A stretch of 64,000 bases of DNA from an uncultured Roseburia sp. (lineage in GTDB: Bacteria; Bacillota; Clostridia; Lachnospirales; Lachnospiraceae), in assembly GCA_947642555.1 (NCBI GenBank), contig CANRSX010000009.1:62001-126000 (forward strand), written 5' to 3'. Positions 60,990 to 64,000 of this stretch are shown piece by piece. A program made the translations under genes and the position numbers. The notes below the pieces were generated by a model. The model was not told where the DNA came from and searched no databases. It saw only the letters and a program-made list of their open reading frames with translations. Position 1 is the first letter of the stretch. Each line of letters begins with the position of its first letter.

Positions 60990-62300
60990 TTATTTCTCCA
61001 TCTTCCAGAAAAACGCCGAATAGGCCGGCAGTGTGCTCCCGCCGCCGAAATCATGCTCTTCTCCGGTGATCAGATCCACGGCCATGCCGCAGCCGGCGTC
61101 GAAATGAGCCGTATAATCCTCCGCGTCCGCGTTGATGGCCACCAGCACGCGCTCTGTGTCGCATTTTCGCTCGAAGATGCACTGCTTATTCGTCAGGACA
61201 ACCGAGCGGAACGCGCCGTAATTTAATGCCTGCGAGTCCTTCTTCGCCGCGGCGAGCTTACTGATAAAGTCCGTGAGCTCATTCCATTCCGGTTCGTCGA
61301 AGCAGGCGCGCAGCGCCGGATCGCCCTCGGATTTGTTCGCCTTTGCGCCCCACTCGCTCCCGTAGTAGACGCACGGGATGCCCGGCATACCGAAGGCCAC
61401 CGCGTAGATGAGCGGCAGATGCTTCTCATTCGAGAGAATGCTTGCCACCCTGGTCACATCGTGATTGTCCACAAAGGAGAGCAGATGCTTCCCCTTGTAG
61501 AGCGTCCAGTTTTCCGGTCCGAACTGCCGCAGCAGGGAGTGGTTGATCTCGAACATGTTCATGGAATTAAAGCTCGAGTGAAGCCCCTTATAGCACTCAT
61601 AGTTCGTCACGGAATGCAGCATGGCGTCGTTCATCAGCTGGTTATAATCCCCGTGCAGCGTCTCGCCGACGAGGAAAAAGTCCTCCTTTAAGCTGTCACA
61701 GTAGCTTCTTAACCTGCGCACGAAATCGTGGTCCAGGCAGTAGGCCACGTCGAGCCGCAGCCCGTCGATGTCGAATTCCTCCACCCAGCCTTTGATGCAG
61801 GAGAAAATGTGCTGCACAACCTCCTCATTGCGCAGATTGATCTTTACCAGGTCATAGTTGCCCTCCCAGCCCTCGTACCACAGGCCGTCGTTGTAACCGG
61901 AGTTCCCGCCGAAATTCAGGAAAAACCAGTCCTTATACGGGGAACTCTCGCGGTTTTTCAACACATCCTGGAATGCCCAGAAGCCGTGGCCGACATGGTT
62001 GAACACGCCGTCTAACACGACGCGGATCCCCTCTTCGTGCAGCTTGTCGCAGATTCCGGCGAAGTCCTCATTGGTGCCCAGTCTGGTGTCGATCTTCCGG
62101 TAATCCCTGGTGTTGTAGCCGTGGGTATCGGACTCAAAGACCGGGGAAAAATAGATGGCGTTTGCGCCGAGCTTTTTTATGTGCGGGATCCATTCCTCCA
62201 CCTTTAAAATGCGGTGTTCCTCCACCCCGTCGTTCTCAAAAGGGGCGCCGCAGAAACCGAGCGGATAGATCTGATAAAATACGCTTTCATAAGCCCACAT
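60990..62300 (-). CDS. GH13 alpha-amylase family glycosidase
   Basis: A 436-residue cytoplasmic enzyme without signal peptide. The barrel motifs are in order: 'GIRVVLDGVFNHVG' (region I), 'GLRLDVA' with nucleophile Asp184 (II), 'FFLVGETLHGDY' with acid/base Glu213 (III), 'LSFVDNHDVTR' with Asp278 (IV). It likely splits or rearranges alpha-glucans such as maltodextrins; it resembles small intracellular maltodextrin glucosidases, but exact specificity cannot be told. AGGAGGAAC precedes the ATG and a promoter is predicted at 62337-62365. It has no visible link with the polysaccharide locus. Confidence 0.92.
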   Translation of the reverse strand: MWAYESVFYQIYPLGFCGAPFENDGVEEHRILKVEEWIPHIKKLGANAIYFSPVFESDTHGYNTRDYRKIDTRLGTNEDFAGICDKLHEEGIRVVLDGVFNHVGHGFWAFQDVLKNRESSPYKDWFFLNFGGNSGYNDGLWYEGWEGNYDLVKINLRNEEVVQHIFSCIKGWVEEFDIDGLRLDVAYCLDHDFVRRLRSYCDSLKEDFFLVGETLHGDYNQLMNDAMLHSVTNYECYKGLHSSFNSMNMFEINHSLLRQFGPENWTLYKGKHLLSFVDNHDVTRVASILSNEKHLPLIYAVAFGMPGIPCVYYGSEWGAKANKSEGDPALRACFDEPEWNELTDFISKLAAAKKDSQALNYGAFRSVVLTNKQCIFERKCDTERVLVAINADAEDYTAHFDAGCGMAVDLITGEEHDFGGGSTLPAYSAFFWKMEK

Positions 62301-62336
62301 GATATGTTCCTCCTGTCAGTAAATTTTGTCTGTATC

Positions 62337-62365
62337 ATTATAACCCATTTCAATATCTCACGCAA
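62337..62365 (-). promoter_or_regulatory. Predicted promoter for the GH13 gene
   Basis: On the minus strand, TTGCGT (62365-62360), 17-base spacer, perfect TATAAT (62342-62337). The -35 box is weak. Confidence 0.55.
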
Positions 62366-62396
62366 GAAGTCCCTTCCGGCGCATGCCATCCGGCGG

Positions 62397-63212
62397 TCAT
62401 TTTTTGCGGCTCATCTCACGTGATTTCTGCGTGCAGGCGCGCTGCGCCGTGATGACGGTGTCGCGGAATCCTCCGCGCTCTAAGGCGGCGACGGCCTCGA
62501 TGGTCGTACCGCCCGGGGAGCAGACGGCATCCTTCAGCGCGCCGGGATGTTCGCCGGTTTTAAGGACCATTTTTGCCGCTCCATATACAGCCTGCGCGGC
62601 AAATTTATATGCCTGTGCGCGCGGCATACCCTCTGCGACGGCGGCGTCCGCCATGGCCTCAATCAGCAGATAGACGTAGGCCGGGGATGATCCGGAGACG
62701 CCGACCACAGTGTCGATCATGTGCTCGGGAACGATCTCGGACCTGCCGAAGCAGTTAAAAATCTGCTGTACCTGGGCAAGATCCCGCTCCGAGACCAGGG
62801 CGTTCGGGCAGAGCGCGCTCATCGCTTCCCCAACCAGAGCGGGGGTATTCGGCATTGCGCGTATCAGGCGGATACTTCTGCCGAACATCTCCTCAATGGA
62901 GGCGATTGTTTTTCCGGCGGCGACGGAAACGATGACGCAGCTGTTCCGAAGGTGCGGGACAATCTGCGGAATCACTTCCGAAAGCCGGTCCGGCTTGACC
63001 GCGAGGATCAGGATGTCGCTTCGTTCCGTGACCGTCTCATTCGACCGCGTCGTCTCGATGGAAAATCTGGTGCGGACTGCGTCTAAGGTTTCCTGTGAGT
63101 GTGCGCTGGCAATGATCTGGCTGGTATTCGCCAGGGAGGCGTCTAAGATGCCGCCGATCATGGCGCTCCCCATATTGCCGGCGCCGATAAAACCGATCAT
63201 TTTGTCAAACAT
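62397..63212 (-). CDS. proC: Pyrroline-5-carboxylate reductase
   Basis: A 271-residue protein: NADP site 'IGFIGAGNMGSAMIGGILD', 'DILILAVKPDRLSEVI', 'IRLIRAMPNTPALVGEAMSAL', and the C-terminal 'GSSPAYVYLLIEAMADAAVAEGM' followed by 'PGALKDAVCSPGGTTIEAVAAL'. It reduces pyrroline-5-carboxylate to proline. The ATG at 63212 is chosen because AAAGGCAGG lies upstream and it gives the usual length; ATG 63200 is possible. The predicted promoter at 63295-63323 overlaps a longer upstream frame, ruling that out. Confidence 0.95.
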   Translation of the reverse strand: MFDKMIGFIGAGNMGSAMIGGILDASLANTSQIIASAHSQETLDAVRTRFSIETTRSNETVTERSDILILAVKPDRLSEVIPQIVPHLRNSCVIVSVAAGKTIASIEEMFGRSIRLIRAMPNTPALVGEAMSALCPNALVSERDLAQVQQIFNCFGRSEIVPEHMIDTVVGVSGSSPAYVYLLIEAMADAAVAEGMPRAQAYKFAAQAVYGAAKMVLKTGEHPGALKDAVCSPGGTTIEAVAALERGGFRDTVITAQRACTQKSREMSRKK

Positions 63213-63294
63213 GGTAAGGACCTGCCTTTCTTTTGTCAGAGCGGCGGAAAATGCGGGAACCGCCGCTGTTCTTACATGGTGCTGTCTGTTCTCA

Positions 63295-63323
63295 AGTATA
63301 CCACAGATCTGCCGGGAAAGCAA
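63295..63323 (-). promoter_or_regulatory. Predicted promoter for proC
   Basis: On the minus strand, TTGCTT (63323-63318), 17-base spacer, TATACT (63300-63295) with extended -10 TGG. Confidence 0.65.
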
Positions 63324-63340
63324 AAGATAAAGAACAGAAC

Positions 63341-63381
63341 AAAAGAACCACGCCGGACGGTGAGGGCCCGGACGTGGTTCT
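63341..63381 (-). terminator. Terminator after the crotonase gene
   Basis: On the minus strand, AGAACCACG (63381-63373) pairs with CGTGGTTCT (63352-63344), with inner CCGG pairs, followed by a T-rich tail. Confidence 0.8.
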
Positions 63382-63415
63382 GTGAAATTCAGATATGTAA
63401 AAATATAAGAGCCGC

Positions 63416-64000
<585 letters not shown>

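Overview
The window looks like the chromosome of a Gram-positive, low-to-mid-GC anaerobic Clostridia, most likely a gut Lachnospiraceae relative. Reasons: TTGACA/TATAAT-type promoters, AGGAGG ribosome sites, an LCP (LytR-Cps2A-Psr) attachment protein, a GH25 muramidase, an MdoB/LtaS-like phosphoglycerol transferase, no Gram-negative envelope genes, and a crotonase of the butyrate pathway at the right edge. Genus cannot be fixed from the sequence. I saw no rRNA, tRNA, transposase, integrase or CRISPR array.

Most of the window (about 1-38,700 and 46,100-59,400) is one very large surface-polysaccharide locus. Left part (1-7,430): the end of a lipid-linked GT2 transferase, a GtrA membrane protein, a surface GH25 lysozyme, a YerB-like lipoprotein, a GtrII-type membrane protein and an acyltransferase. 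Then, after a lone minus-strand GT-D transferase, a promoter at 8511 drives a sugar aminotransferase, a GT11 fucosyltransferase, an MBOAT/SGNH acylation pair and a second GT-B protein. A minus-strand acyltransferase pair (14773-16475) faces another long plus-strand run from 16620: PglK-like ABC flippase, GT-B, TagA-type transferase, asparagine synthase, acyltransferases, two membrane proteins, a giant SWIM/SNF2 helicase and an MdoB-like transferase. An AraC regulator separates this from the GDP-fucose module (gmd, fcl, manC).

From 38,677 to 46,056 lies an accessory island with AT-richer genes. It holds a three-gene overlapping cassette (DUF262 protein, DUF3696-type AAA ATPase, unknown protein) that resembles an anti-phage system, a BlaI/BlaR1-like pair with an unusual sensor, a lipoprotein metallo-beta-lactamase-fold hydrolase, and a GNAT toxin-antitoxin-like pair.

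Polysaccharide genes then resume: ugd, two paralogous double-GT2 proteins with a mini zinc-ribbon protein between them, a third GT2, the initiating undecaprenyl-phosphate sugar transferase, LCP protein, two more GT2s and a polytopic protein. The right end is housekeeping: HtrA protease, GH13 amylase, proC and partial crt.

Taken together the genes predict a lipid-linked, fucose- and uronate-containing, heavily O-acylated wall polymer: initiated by the 53193 transferase, extended by many glycosyltransferases, flipped by the ABC protein and attached to peptidoglycan by LCP. Unusual features are in-frame tandem duplications in linkers of several of these genes, a palindromic element inside one GT2 gene, and two related inverted-repeat leaders in front of minus-strand genes.
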